A stretch of 35,835 nt of DNA, taken from assembly GCA_944320745.1 (NCBI GenBank), contig CALUIN010000017.1, forward strand, positions 1 to 35,835, given 5' to 3'. The notes under the pieces were generated by a model. That model saw only the letters and a program-made list of their open reading frames with translations, did no database searches and was not told the origin of the DNA. A program made the translations under genes and the position numbers. Shown here one piece after another: positions 24,116 through 33,898 of this stretch (position 1 is the stretch's first letter; each line of letters starts with the position of its first letter). The DNA comes from an uncultured Alloprevotella sp. (lineage in GTDB: Bacteria; Bacteroidota; Bacteroidia; Bacteroidales; Bacteroidaceae).

Positions 24116-26128
24116 TCAGGGACGGGGCGGCGTGTCGGAATAGACTATGCCGCCGAGCGCGTCGCGGCCGTCGGGGGTGACAAAGACGGCAGTGAACATC
24201 CACTTCACCAGGCGCACCTCGGGCGTCTGGAAACGGCCAACGGGGAGTTTCAGCAGCAGCCGGTTCCACCCCCGGCGCAAACGCACGGGGACGGGCGGAC
24301 GGGCCGTCCAGTTCTCGTTGCCGAGCAGCATCTCGTTGGAGCGCACGCGGTGGGTGGCGGTCCAGCGGGGCGGACTTATCTCCTCGCCGTTGAGCCAGGC
24401 GCGGCTGCCCTTGTAGTCCCACGTCCCGGCCAGCGGGGGCAGATCGCTCTCGGACCGGCTGTAGTTCTGGAACTCGAGCACGAGTCCGGCCTCGCGCTCA
24501 GTGGGGGAATAGACCCACGTGGCGGCATAGGCGGTATGGTTCTCCTGCGGGTGGGCGAAGAGGCCGGGCACGAGCGTCCCCCAGACGTGGCGCAGATAGA
24601 CGCCGGCGCCGCTGACGGTGTGCGTGCGGTAGGTGCGGCCGCCGTAGGCGTAGGCCGTATCCGCGCGCTCCTCGGGCGGGAAACTGCGGGAGAGGTCGCC
24701 CCCGTTGGGGAAGGGGTCCGTCACGCGCCAGCGCACCTGCGACTGGCGGACATAGGGGAAGGGCAGGCCGGCAAACTCGCGCCGCTTGAGCTGCAACAGG
24801 CGGTCCTCAAAGTCGCGGAACGCGCGGAAGCGCTCCGAAACCGTATCGCGCAGCAGGGTGGCGCCGGCGTCGAAATAGCCCCACCCGCCGCCGCGCCAGG
24901 TGCGCTCGGCCAGCGCCAGCATGCTGGCGTAGAAATTGTTTTCGGCCAAGATGCGCGCCGTGCCGTCCATGCGGCGGTCGTTCCAGAAAGCCAGGACGGC
25001 GCCGGCCAGGTCCGCGCTGCCGGTCGCCGCGCCATAGACACGGCTGGAGTAGAGCGCCACAAGGTCGGCGAAGACGTCGTAGTGGTTGGCGTAGTGGAAG
25101 CGGCAGTTCAGGGCGGGAATGCCGGCCTGCGCCCGGCCGCGGTAGCTCCAGAGCTGCGTCATGTCCACCTCGCCCGGGCGGTAGTGCCAGCCGGGATTCC
25201 AGGAGACGACCTTCCGGCCGAGGGAACGGACATAGGCCGCCATGCGGGGGACGAAGCCGGAGTCGGTGAAGGCGGCCTCGTCCGTCCCGATGTGCAGGTA
25301 AGGCACGTCGAGAGCGGCGCACGCCTCGGCCACCAGCCCGCGCAGGATGCGCTCGCCGCGGGCGCTCTGCATGGGGCAGCCGAAGGCACGCTCGAAGGCC
25401 GCGCTGTGCCCGGGCATGTCGATCTCGGGCAGAAGCAGGACGTGGCGGCTGCGGCAGAAGCGCGCCAGCTCGCGGGCCTCGTCGAGCGTGTAGTAGCGGC
25501 CGGGCTGCCGCGTCATGGCGGCGCTGTCGTTCAGTTGGGGATAGAGGCGGCTTTCCAGGCGCCAGGCCTGGTTCTCCGTGAGATGCCAGTGGAAAAGGTT
25601 TATCTTGAACCGGCTGAGCAGGTCGATCTCGCGCTTGAGCTCGTCCAGGGGGATGAAGGCGCGGCCCACATCGTGCATGAAACCGCGAAGGCGGAAGGCA
25701 GGCCAGTCCGTCACGCGGCAGCCGGCGACCCAGCGGCCGGAGGCGTCGCCCGCGGTGAGCTGCCGCACGGTCTGGAGGGCGCGGAAGAGGCCCGTGGGCG
25801 TCGTGGCCGTGGCGAGCAGGCTGTCCGCCCCGATGCGGAGCACGTAGGCCTCGGGCTCGCCCGCCGCCACGCCGGGCAAGGAGTCGGCCAGTTCGAGCCG
25901 CACCACGCGGGCCCGTTCCGTGCGCCCGGTGCGCACGCCCAGGCCGCGCAACCACTCGCGCCAAGGGGCGAGGCCCGCATCGCCCTCCAGCCGCACGCTG
26001 TCCAGGACGAAACGCTCCGACGTGTAGACTATGCGCTGCGGCAGGGGCAGCAGCACGGGCCGGGCCTCCCGGGGCCGGGCATAGAGCCAGCCGGTGAAGG
26101 CCAGCAGGAGGAAAAGCAGGTGTCGCAT
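24116..26128 (-). CDS. Secreted GH20 beta-N-acetylhexosaminidase
   Basis: The enzyme removes terminal beta-linked GlcNAc or GalNAc from glycans such as mucin or N-glycans. The 670-residue protein has a signal peptide (about 1-17), a GH20b-type alpha/beta domain, and a TIM barrel with HWHLTENQAWR (180-190), PEIDMPGH (234-241) and the catalytic pair Asp283-Glu284 in HIGTDEAAF. Substrate-assisted catalysis with Asp-Glu is the family mechanism. A C-terminal beta-rich region follows the barrel (around 470-650). With GH95 it suggests host-glycan use, but the two are far apart and separately promoted. Confidence 0.93.
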   Translation of the reverse strand: MRHLLFLLLAFTGWLYARPREARPVLLPLPQRIVYTSERFVLDSVRLEGDAGLAPWREWLRGLGVRTGRTERARVVRLELADSLPGVAAGEPEAYVLRIGADSLLATATTPTGLFRALQTVRQLTAGDASGRWVAGCRVTDWPAFRLRGFMHDVGRAFIPLDELKREIDLLSRFKINLFHWHLTENQAWRLESRLYPQLNDSAAMTRQPGRYYTLDEARELARFCRSRHVLLLPEIDMPGHSAAFERAFGCPMQSARGERILRGLVAEACAALDVPYLHIGTDEAAFTDSGFVPRMAAYVRSLGRKVVSWNPGWHYRPGEVDMTQLWSYRGRAQAGIPALNCRFHYANHYDVFADLVALYSSRVYGAATGSADLAGAVLAFWNDRRMDGTARILAENNFYASMLALAERTWRGGGWGYFDAGATLLRDTVSERFRAFRDFEDRLLQLKRREFAGLPFPYVRQSQVRWRVTDPFPNGGDLSRSFPPEERADTAYAYGGRTYRTHTVSGAGVYLRHVWGTLVPGLFAHPQENHTAYAATWVYSPTEREAGLVLEFQNYSRSESDLPPLAGTWDYKGSRAWLNGEEISPPRWTATHRVRSNEMLLGNENWTARPPVPVRLRRGWNRLLLKLPVGRFQTPEVRLVKWMFTAVFVTPDGRDALGGIVYSDTPPRP

Positions 26129-26207
26129 GAGGGTATCGTTTCAGTCTGTCCGCGTGGCCGATGCCCACCGCGCAAGGCACCGCCCGGCATGGCCACGATT
26201 CAGGAAA

Positions 26208-26215
26208 CAAAGGTA
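26208..26215 (-). promoter_or_regulatory. -7 element for the GH20 gene
   Basis: TACCTTTG on the minus strand, about 80 nt before the ATG at 26128. Confidence 0.65.
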
Positions 26216-26340
26216 TGAAAAAAGATGGAAATGCCGGCCACGCGGACCACGCCGGACAAGGGGCATTGCAAGATTCCGGCATTCTATCAGGCACGACATG
26301 CAAAAAAATGCCTTTCTACCCCCCCGAATAAAATTATTTG

Positions 26341-26348
26341 TACATTTG
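26341..26348 (+). promoter_or_regulatory. -7 element for the outer-membrane receptor gene
   Basis: TACATTTG on the plus strand, 59 nt before the ATG at 26408. Confidence 0.65.
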
Positions 26349-26407
26349 CCACACCAATTAACTACTTCCGCGTGTGCCGGGCACACTTCACAGACACCTG
26401 ATCGCCT

Positions 26408-29400
26408 ATGAAACGCTTTACTTCCCTCCGCCTCCTCGCCCTCCGGGGCTTATTTCTCCTCTGCTCCGTCTGCGCAGGCAATGCCGCCTCCGCCTCCGCT
26501 TCCTGCACCAACGCCGCGCAAAGCGACAGCACGTACATCGTGGGCCGCGTGTACGACGGCGCGACCCGCCAGCCGCTGCAGGGCGCCCGGGCAGAACTGC
26601 TGACGGCCGGGGGCCGGCTGCTGGCCGCCATGCGCATAGGCGACGTGGACAAGGCTATGGGCATCGAGCGGCCCTGGCAGTTTGCCGTCCCGGACAAGAA
26701 GGCGGACTAACCGCATACGCCTGTCCAAGGCGGGCTACGACACGCTCTGCCTCTTCCTGCACTTCGCACCCGAACGGCAGACCACGCTCTACTACTACGG
26801 CGCGACGCAACTGTGGCGCAGCGGCACGGCGGAGGCAGACAGGGCGCCGCACGCCGTGGAGGCCGGCCCGTTCCTGCTCTCCAGCCTACCGCATATATAC
26901 GGACAGGTGCGCGATGCCGTGACCGACAAGGTGATGACCGACGTCGCCGTGGACTTGCTGACGCCGGACAGCCTCCGGCTCTGGACCATGTACTCGGGCG
27001 GCCAGGGCCAGTACGGCAGCACGCCGAAGGCTTGGGCGTTCGGCGTGCCCAAGCAGGAGGCGCGCTACATCGTCCGCTTCCGCGCCGAGGGCTACGAGCC
27101 GGTCTATCAGGACGTAGCCTTCAAGCCTCTGGGCCGCAAGACGATCTTCGACTACGGGACGACGTACCTGCACCGACAGCGGGAACAGCGGCTCGGCACG
27201 GCCACGGTAACCGCGACAAAGGTGAAATTCTACACGCGGAAGGACACGCTCGTATTCAACGCCGACGCGTTCCAGCTGGCCGAGGGCTCCATGCTCGACG
27301 CTCTCATCCGCCAGCTCCCGGGAGTGGAACTGAAGGATGACGGCCGCATCTACGTGAACGGAAAATACGTAGAGAGCCTGCTGCTCAACGGCGAAGACTT
27401 TTTCCGCGGCAACAACACGGTGATGCTGGACAATCTGCCGTCCTACATGGTCAAGGACGTGAAGGTCTACGACAAGGCCGGCGAGCTGAGCGAGTTTGCC
27501 GGGCGCCGGATAGGCAATGACGGGGAATACGTCATGGACATACAGCTGAAACGGCAGTACGCCGTGGGCTGGATAGGCAATGCCGAGGGCGGAGCGGGCA
27601 CCGAGGACCGCTACCTGGCCCGCCTCTTCGCCCTGCGCTTCACGCCGCAGTCGCGCCTGTCGGTCTATGCCAACCTGAACAACGTGAACGAGACACGCAA
27701 GCCAGGCTCTTCGGGCGACTGGACGCCGGCCAACATGCCAGCCGGCCTGGATGCGCCGAAGACGGGCGGCCTGGACTATCTCGTGAAGGACAAGCAGGGA
27801 CGCTACGAGCTGAGCGGCAACGCGCAGGTCACGCACCTGGACCGCGACCACTATAGCCGCACGTCGGGCTCGAATTTCCTGGAGGGCGGCGACACCTGGA
27901 GCGAAAGCATGCGCCGGCAGGTGAGCTGCAACACGAGCGTGAACACGAGCCACAGCCTGCGCTTCAACTGGAAGCACACCCAGCTCTCGCTGCGGCCCAC
28001 CTTCAGCCTGCTGCGCTACGACAACCGGCGCTCGGCCGGTGCCGCCACCTTCAACGCCGACCCGGCAGACGTGGCGAACATCATGGACAGCATCCTGACG
28101 CCGGAAGCGCCGGATGTGCTGCGCCGCATGGCCGTGAACCGCACGCGCCAGGAGTTCAAGGAGGACGGACAGAACCTGAACACCGGACTAACGGCTTATC
28201 TGTACCAGAACTTCACACGCAACAACGACTTGCTCCGCCTGGGGGCCACGGTACACTACACCGACGCACGGGCCGACCGCTACGACCACTACACCCTGGA
28301 CTGCCCGCAAACCCGCAGGCGGCAACGGACTTCCGCAACCGGTACTACCGCGACCGCCCGGACCGCGACCTCGTCTACAGCCTCGAGGCGACCTACTACT
28401 GCGCCCTCCCGGCCAACGCCATGCTCAACGCGACCTACCGCTACTACGGCGCAAACCGGAAACACGACTACGGCCTGCACCGCCTGGAGGGACTGCCCGG
28501 ATGGGGCGAGGACGCCGAGCTGGGCACGCTGCCCTCCGAGGCGGACTGGATGGCCCGGACGCTCGACGCCGCCAACAGCTACCGCCAACGGCTGGACGAG
28601 GGCGAACACCGCGTGAAGCTGGGCCTGACGTGGGAAGGCAGCACAGGCAGCCGCGACGGCTACACGAAAGTAAGCGTGGACCTCCCGCTGCGCGTCACCA
28701 CGCACCGCCTGGACTACGCCCGCGCCGCGCTCGACACCGCCCTGCGGCGCACCTCCATACTCTTCGAGCCCAGCCTCTGGGTGCAGCACAACTGGCACGA
28801 CTGGCAGCGCAGCGTAGACTTCAACTACGACCTGAAAGGCAGCATCGTCAACACCGTCAGCCTGCTTCCCCTCCGCTCGGACAGCGACCCGCTCAACGTC
28901 ACCCTGGGCAACCCGGACCTGCGCGACAGCCGCAGCCACAACTTCCGCCAGGCCTACACGAACACCAGCCGGCGCAAAGAGCGCACCCTCGGCATGAACA
29001 TCGGCTACACCGTCACGCAGGACCAGCGCGCCTACGGCTACGTCTACGACCGGACCACCGGCGTGCGCACCTACCGCATGGAGAACATCAACGGCAACTA
29101 CACGCTCCGCGGCGGCGTGAACTACACCATGCCGCTCGACCGGAAGCGCCGGTTCACCTTCTCCACCAACACCAGCACCGCCTTCTACCACAACGTGGAC
29201 CTAACAGGGGCCGAAACGGAAGGCAGCGCCACGGCACAGGCCCGGCGCAGCACGGTGCGTACACTGTGGCTGAACGAAACGCTCCGGATGGACTACCGCT
29301 TCGGCGCCGTCAAGGTCGGCGTGAAAGGCAGCGCCGGATGGCGCGGCGCCCGCAGCGCACGCCCGGACTTCACCACCGTCAGCGCTGTAGACTTCAACTA

Positions 29401-29725
29401 CGGGCTCACCGCGCAGTTTGAACTGCCGGCCGGCTTCCAGCTCCACACCGACCTGACCATGTACAGCCGCCGGGGCTACGATGCGGAAGAAATGAACGCG
29501 GACGAACTCGTGTGGAACGCCCGTCTGAGCAAATCCTTCTGGAAAAACCGCCTCACCCTGATGCTCGACGGCTTCGACATGCTGGGCAACCTGTCCGCCG
29601 TGACCCACGTGCTCAACGGCCAGGGCCGCTCCGAGACGTTCCGCAACGTGATACCCAGCTACGCCATGCTCCGCATCGTCTACCGGCTGAACGTCAAACC
29701 CAAGAGGCGCCCCGGCGACGTCTGA
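26408..29725 (+). pseudogene. Plug/barrel outer-membrane receptor gene with two compensating frameshifts
   Basis: Three reading segments make one ~1105-residue protein: a signal peptide and start of a carboxypeptidase-like beta domain (26408-26707), a second domain, a TonB-receptor-like plug (LIRQLPGVELKDDGRIYVNG, LNGEDFFRG, VYDKAG) and a beta barrel to near 28310, and the rest of the barrel to 29725. The first shift is one extra base at 26709-26710: dropping one A turns GAC TAA CCGC into GAC TAC CGC, giving ADYRIRLSK. The second is one missing base near 28309-28315 (CAAACCCGC), and a fourth C would give CPQTPQAAT. All three segments are otherwise free of stops, so the damage is recent or a sequencing error. 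No SusD partner follows, so it is not a SusC. Confidence 0.85.
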
Positions 29726-29810
29726 CCGCCGCCGCGCCCCAGAAAATCCCCATCATACGGCTCAAAAAAGCCCCGAACGATTATTTTCCATAAAAAAATC
29801 GCCCGAATCC

Positions 29811-29841
29811 TTTGCTGGTATTAAAAAACGCCGTATCTTTG
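29811..29841 (+). promoter_or_regulatory. Full Bacteroidota promoter of the tRNA-Phe gene
   Basis: TTTG at 29811-29814, exactly 19 nt, then TATCTTTG at 29834-29841, the textbook -33/-7 arrangement, 19 bp before the tRNA. Confidence 0.85.
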
Positions 29842-29860
29842 CACCGGTTTTAGAAAACAA

Positions 29861-29933
29861 GGTGCCATAGCTCAGTTGGTAGAGCAAAGGACTGAAAATC
29901 CTTGTGTCCCCGGTTCGATTCCTGGTGGCACCA
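29861..29933 (+). tRNA. tRNA-Phe (GAA)
   Basis: 73 nt. Acceptor GGTGCCA pairs with TGGCACC, D-arm GCTC/GAGC, anticodon loop CTGAAAA with GAA at 29894-29896, T-loop TTCGATT. The 3-prime CCA is not encoded. The T-stem (29909-29913 with 29921-29925) has one C-T mismatch (29911 with 29923). It lies just before the foreign DNA and is the probable attachment site. Confidence 0.95.
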
Positions 29934-29942
29934 CTGAAAATC

Positions 29943-29974
29943 AGAGAGTTACAGCGATGTGGCTCTCTTTTTTA
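29943..29974 (+). terminator. Terminator after the tRNA-Phe gene
   Basis: AGAGAGTTAC and GTGGCTCTCT form a 10-bp stem (two G-U pairs) around a 6-nt loop, followed by six or more T residues. It lies on the element side of the attachment site, so it may be the element's own. Confidence 0.75.
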
Positions 29975-30014
29975 TTGTTTTTACCTCTTGTTTTAGCGGC
30001 AGTTCAAACGGTTT

Positions 30015-30034
30015 GTTTAAACCATAGTTTAAAC
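30015..30034. repeat. Twin GTTTAAAC palindromes before the integrase gene
   Basis: GTTTAAAC occurs at 30015-30022 and 30027-30034 with a 12-bp period; the flanks ACGGTTT and AAACCGT add further dyad symmetry. The second ends one base before the GTG start of the integrase. It looks like a recombinase, Xis or repressor site. Confidence 0.55.
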
Positions 30035-30035
30035 C

Positions 30036-31238
30036 GTGGCAATTACAGTAAAAGCAGTTTGTTACAAGTCTAAGGTACTTAGTAACAATGAATCACCTCT
30101 AATGTTGAGGGTGACAAAAGACAGAAAACGGAAATATGTCAGTTTGGGCATATCCGTGAATCCTGTGAATTGGGACTTCTCCAAGAATGAGCCAAAGGCA
30201 GATTGCCCCAATCGTGAGTACATCGAAATGCTCATAGCGGATAAAATCAAAGAATACTCCGCTAAAATCATTGAGCTTAAAGCAACCAACCAAGAGTTTA
30301 CCTCCACCTCTCTTGTGGAGAAAGTCTGCGTGAAGCATACCAACCGTAAAACGGTGGAAGTTGTCTTTCAAGAGTACATGACTTCTCTTATAAAGGCTGG
30401 ACGCAAAAGCTATGCCTTATCAATCAAGCAAACATATAACTCCATTAAAGAGTTCTGCCATAGTCTTGACTTCTATTTCTCTGAAATGGATGTGGCTTGG
30501 CTGAAACGATACGAGTTGTTTTTAAGAGAGCAGCGTTTGGCGGAGAACACCATAGGCATACGATTCAGAACTTTACGAGCTATCTATAATGTGGCAATGG
30601 AAGAAGATGCAGTTTCACAAGATTGCTATCCTTTCAAGAAATTCAAAGTAGCAAGACTTCATCAAGACACCATCAAGCGAGCCTTGACAAAAGGGGACAT
30701 AGAACGTGTGCTGCAATTCCAATCATCTAACCGTTACATGAGATTCCCTATTGACATCTTTGCGTTTACCTACTATTGTGGTGGAATCAATTTCACTGAT
30801 ATAGCCAACCTCACACAAGCAAACATTGTGGTGGACAAGCTAATCTACAAGCGTCAAAAGACCAAGAAACTGATTAAAATTCCACTTCAACCACAAGCAT
30901 TGACACTTATAAAGAAGTACCACAATACAGAATCCCCTTACCTATTTCCTATCCTTTCACCATTTCATAAGACAGAAGAACAGAAAGCAAATAGAATACA
31001 CAAGGTGATTACTAAGGTGAACGACCGTTTGAAGCAAATAGGTGAAGCGTTGAATCTGCCTATACCTCTCACTACATACGTTGCAAGGCATAGCCAAGCA
31101 ACCGTGATGAAGAAAGCAGGAGTTTCTACGGCAGTTATCCGTGAAATCATGGGGCATAGTTCTGAAAGAGTGACACAAATCTATCTTGACAGCTTTGACA
31201 ATGAGCAGATTGATGAAGCGATGAAATCACTGTTTTAA
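30036..31238 (+). CDS. Tyrosine recombinase (integrase) of the element
   Basis: The 400-residue protein has an N-terminal Arm/SAM-like region (about 105-190) and a C-terminal catalytic domain. Catalytic residues visible are Arg351 (YVARHS), His374 (GHSS) and Tyr383 (QIYLD). The usual first Arg is missing: GGINFTDI has Asn252 in its place; Tyr348 stands where many members have His. It starts with GTG at 30036; I see no ATG suitable for a longer protein. It should recombine the tRNA-Phe site with the circular element. The family is a frequent one in Bacteroidota mobile elements. Confidence 0.92.
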   Translation: MAITVKAVCYKSKVLSNNESPLMLRVTKDRKRKYVSLGISVNPVNWDFSKNEPKADCPNREYIEMLIADKIKEYSAKIIELKATNQEFTSTSLVEKVCVKHTNRKTVEVVFQEYMTSLIKAGRKSYALSIKQTYNSIKEFCHSLDFYFSEMDVAWLKRYELFLREQRLAENTIGIRFRTLRAIYNVAMEEDAVSQDCYPFKKFKVARLHQDTIKRALTKGDIERVLQFQSSNRYMRFPIDIFAFTYYCGGINFTDIANLTQANIVVDKLIYKRQKTKKLIKIPLQPQALTLIKKYHNTESPYLFPILSPFHKTEEQKANRIHKVITKVNDRLKQIGEALNLPIPLTTYVARHSQATVMKKAGVSTAVIREIMGHSSERVTQIYLDSFDNEQIDEAMKSLF

Positions 31239-31282
31239 TGAAAATAATCCTGTTTATCAGAACGATAGGCAGGATTATTTCT

Positions 31283-31290
31283 TAATTTTG
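31283..31290 (+). promoter_or_regulatory. -7 element for the orphan-ATPase operon
   Basis: TAATTTTG lies 26 nt before the ATG at 31317. It is the only strong -7 match between the integrase and the next gene. Confidence 0.5.
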
Positions 31291-31316
31291 CAATTAGTTA
31301 TAGAGTACATTTTTCA

Positions 31317-31853
31317 ATGTTACCCTATATAACAGAGATAAACAGCAAAAAGTACCACTTAAATTATAAGGAAATGGATAATACACAACATCCAAATAAC
31401 TACGATAACAAAGCCGCACATGACACTTTGAAGAAGATGATGATGCGTAAAGACATACTTGACTTGTTTTTTAATATAGACAAATACGGCTTCTGTTCTG
31501 TACGTGTCAAGAGTTCAAAACAGCCAAACTCCATTGAATACCAAATTGGTTATGATGGATATGTCTGGATTATGGCATACCTCATGCAAGGAAATACGGA
31601 TGATTCCGATGTAAATCCGTCGCAGCCTATTCATGGAAATGGAACCACAGGTGATGAATACCGAAAACAGATGCTTGTAACCTTAGCAGATGAATTGTCC
31701 CACCCAGACATTCAAAAAGAAAAAAAATCTGCATTTACCAAATATGGCAAAACTGCCTATTACATGAATTTTACCTATGGCATTATACATTTCTTTTTCA
31801 TGCAGAACAATGAGGGCATAGATGAGTTTTTGGAAGCAAAAGAGCTAATATAA
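31317..31853 (+). CDS. Orphan protein upstream of the ATPase-like gene
   Basis: I do not recognise a family. The 178-residue protein (or 159 if it starts at 31374) is rich in Asn, Asp and Lys. It has a helical stretch (DKAAHDTLKKMMM region), a beta-like centre (FCSVRVKSS, IEYQIGYDGYVW) and a C-terminal aromatic segment (YGIIHFFFMQN). No signal peptide or membrane helix. It is on the same strand as the ATPase-like gene and ends 23 bp before it, with no terminator between, so the two are likely co-transcribed. Cofactor, regulator or immunity roles cannot be separated from sequence. Confidence 0.6.
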   Translation: MLPYITEINSKKYHLNYKEMDNTQHPNNYDNKAAHDTLKKMMMRKDILDLFFNIDKYGFCSVRVKSSKQPNSIEYQIGYDGYVWIMAYLMQGNTDDSDVNPSQPIHGNGTTGDEYRKQMLVTLADELSHPDIQKEKKSAFTKYGKTAYYMNFTYGIIHFFFMQNNEGIDEFLEAKELI

Positions 31854-31876
31854 TTAAAAGCAGGGCTATATCATAT

Positions 31877-33796
31877 ATGAATGAGAAAAGCATATACATC
31901 AAGAATGGGCAAAGGCTATCAGACGTTTACAGCATAATTGAGCCTAATACTATCTTATGTAAGTTTCTGACAGGGATAGGTGCAACACATCTTGAAATAA
32001 CCGCTCCCCGGCACTCTATATTGATAGAGCCTAATATACCTCCAATTAAAGGGAAATGTGCTAACCCCCAATATAAAAGCTATAACTTGTTTGGAGTGAT
32101 TCAGAAAGTTTCAATAGATGATGTTTCCAACTATCTTGATAAAACACTTCGTAGCAAGAAATATATCAAGATTCTTACAACTCCTGAAAGTTTCTCAAAA
32201 GTTAAAGCCGCTTTTGAAGATTGTGGGATAGACCTATATTCCACTTGTTTTCTACTCATGGACGAGTGCCATAAGTTTATACAAGATGTGGATTACCGAG
32301 AAAATATCACGTTGCCTGTTGATGACTTTTTCTGTTTCAATAATAAGGCATTTGTTTCCGCTACTCCAATTATACCCTCCGACCCACGCTTTGATGAACA
32401 GAGATTCACTTTTGTCAAAGTTATGCCAAACTACATTAAGGGCAGACCTTTGACGGAAGTCTATCACTTCCCCGATAAGGCAACAGAAGAACTATATAAA
32501 GATATGACAACAACTGTTGGCATACCTTTGACCGAACTAAACCATGAGAAATTAAAGGTGACACAAGTCTATACCAATAACGTGCTTGAAGCCGTAAAGA
32601 AATGGATAAAGATAAAAGAGGACAATGATGAAGCCAATGCTACTTCACATCCTTTTTGCTTTTTCATAAACAGTACAAACATTATTCATCAACTGATAGT
32701 AAAACTTGAAATTCAGGACAGGAGTACCGTGTTCTGTGCAGAAAAGAGCGTGAAGAAACTGCAAGAATCAGGCTTTAAGAATGCTTTTGAGGATTGGTCT
32801 ATTGAACATATCAATACATATATGTTCTTTACAAGCCGATTCTTCACTGCACTTGATATTGAAATGGATGTCGCTCCTCATCTTGTTTTCGTGTCTGCAC
32901 CACTTATTGCCAATTCTACCATGATAGACCCTGTTACAGATGTCAGGCAAGCCATTGGTCGTTTCAGGAACGGCATTGCTGATGCAGCCCATATAGCCAA
33001 TGTTAGCAAAGACGCTTTCCCTGACAGGAACATTGATGAAATAAAGGAATACATTACAGCAATGAGGGGTGCTTATGACACTATAAATACTCTATATAAA
33101 GATGCAACAAATGAAATCGTGAAAGAAGCCTATAAGTCTGCATTGAATGCACTTCCTTATAACAGGTTTATCAGAAACGGTCAGAAAGATTATTTTGCCA
33201 TTGACAACTACATCCATCAAGAGATAGTAAGGTCTTGCTACCACAGCCAAGCAAACCTCTCGGACAGGTACGCTGCGGCAGGTTGCTTTGAAACTTGTTG
33301 GACGGAGAAATTCTACTTCCAATATAATGATAGTGAAAGATTGTCCTTGCATCAAGAGGGTAAATCCAAACGTAGAATACGAATGGAAATCGTTGCCATT
33401 CTTGACAAGCTATCCAAGGAAGAAGATTCAGAAGCCAAAAAGAGCCAACTTGCTGAACTAAGGCAAAAGGACGCTTTTATAGTGGATGCCTACACCCTTA
33501 TAGGTAAAGAGGAAATTGAACAATGCAAATACTATCCCAAAAGAATCCGTGAAGCTATCATTTTAAGAAAGAAAAATGGAACAGAAGTTGTACAACTTAT
33601 AAAAAATACATTTGTCGTAAACCAAAGGTACACCCTCAAATACATTAAAAATGAATTGAATCGGATTTACAAAGATTTGAATATCCAAGGCGAGAAACGT
33701 GTTACGGCTCAAACCATTAAAGATTATTTTATAGTCGATGATAAGGTGAAGCTAAATAAGCAGAAAGCCATGCTGATTATTGCCGCCAAGGTTTAG
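31877..33796 (+). CDS. SF2 helicase-like protein A with altered Walker A
   Basis: The 639-residue protein has the order of SF2 helicase motifs: motif I region TGIGATHL (32-39), motif II DECH (129-132), motif III SAT (161-163), a motif V-like FFTSRFFTALDI (317-328) and motif VI QAIGRFR (358-364). The Walker A Lys is replaced by Ala36, while DExx and the arginine residues remain, so nucleotide binding may differ from a normal helicase. The C-terminal ~60 residues (YTLKYIKNELNRIYKDL and following) look like a winged-helix DNA-binding domain. A paralogue in convergent orientation lies next to it. Function is unknown. Confidence 0.72.
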   Translation: MNEKSIYIKNGQRLSDVYSIIEPNTILCKFLTGIGATHLEITAPRHSILIEPNIPPIKGKCANPQYKSYNLFGVIQKVSIDDVSNYLDKTLRSKKYIKILTTPESFSKVKAAFEDCGIDLYSTCFLLMDECHKFIQDVDYRENITLPVDDFFCFNNKAFVSATPIIPSDPRFDEQRFTFVKVMPNYIKGRPLTEVYHFPDKATEELYKDMTTTVGIPLTELNHEKLKVTQVYTNNVLEAVKKWIKIKEDNDEANATSHPFCFFINSTNIIHQLIVKLEIQDRSTVFCAEKSVKKLQESGFKNAFEDWSIEHINTYMFFTSRFFTALDIEMDVAPHLVFVSAPLIANSTMIDPVTDVRQAIGRFRNGIADAAHIANVSKDAFPDRNIDEIKEYITAMRGAYDTINTLYKDATNEIVKEAYKSALNALPYNRFIRNGQKDYFAIDNYIHQEIVRSCYHSQANLSDRYAAAGCFETCWTEKFYFQYNDSERLSLHQEGKSKRRIRMEIVAILDKLSKEEDSEAKKSQLAELRQKDAFIVDAYTLIGKEEIEQCKYYPKRIREAIILRKKNGTEVVQLIKNTFVVNQRYTLKYIKNELNRIYKDLNIQGEKRVTAQTIKDYFIVDDKVKLNKQKAMLIIAAKV

Positions 33797-33867
33797 TGGT
33801 ACATTTTTAAGAATTACAGGTTTTATAAGACCACATTCTAAAAAAGTCCTCTCTAAATACAACATAA

Positions 33868-33891
33868 GGAGAACTCCATTTGAAGCTCTCC
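33868..33891 (-). terminator. Weak hairpin between the two ATPase-like genes
   Basis: GGAGA (33868-33872) pairs with TCTCC (33887-33891), with inner pairs, between two convergent genes. On the minus strand a moderately T-rich stretch follows. A shared terminator is likely but the signal is weak. Confidence 0.3.
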
Positions 33892-33898
33892 CCTATAT

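Noticed and set aside
24350-26218. Long plus-strand open frame opposite the GH20 gene
   Set aside because: No domain or signal peptide; the GH20 frame carries the Asp-Glu catalytic pair and a promoter.
26408-29725. Receptor gene as a SusC homologue
   Set aside because: The plug and barrel look like the plug/barrel receptor group without SusD; no susD gene follows, and the next feature is a tRNA.
29876-30073. Open frame overlapping the tRNA-Phe gene
   Set aside because: It begins inside the tRNA and runs through the terminator and the GTTTAAAC palindromes; no family sign.
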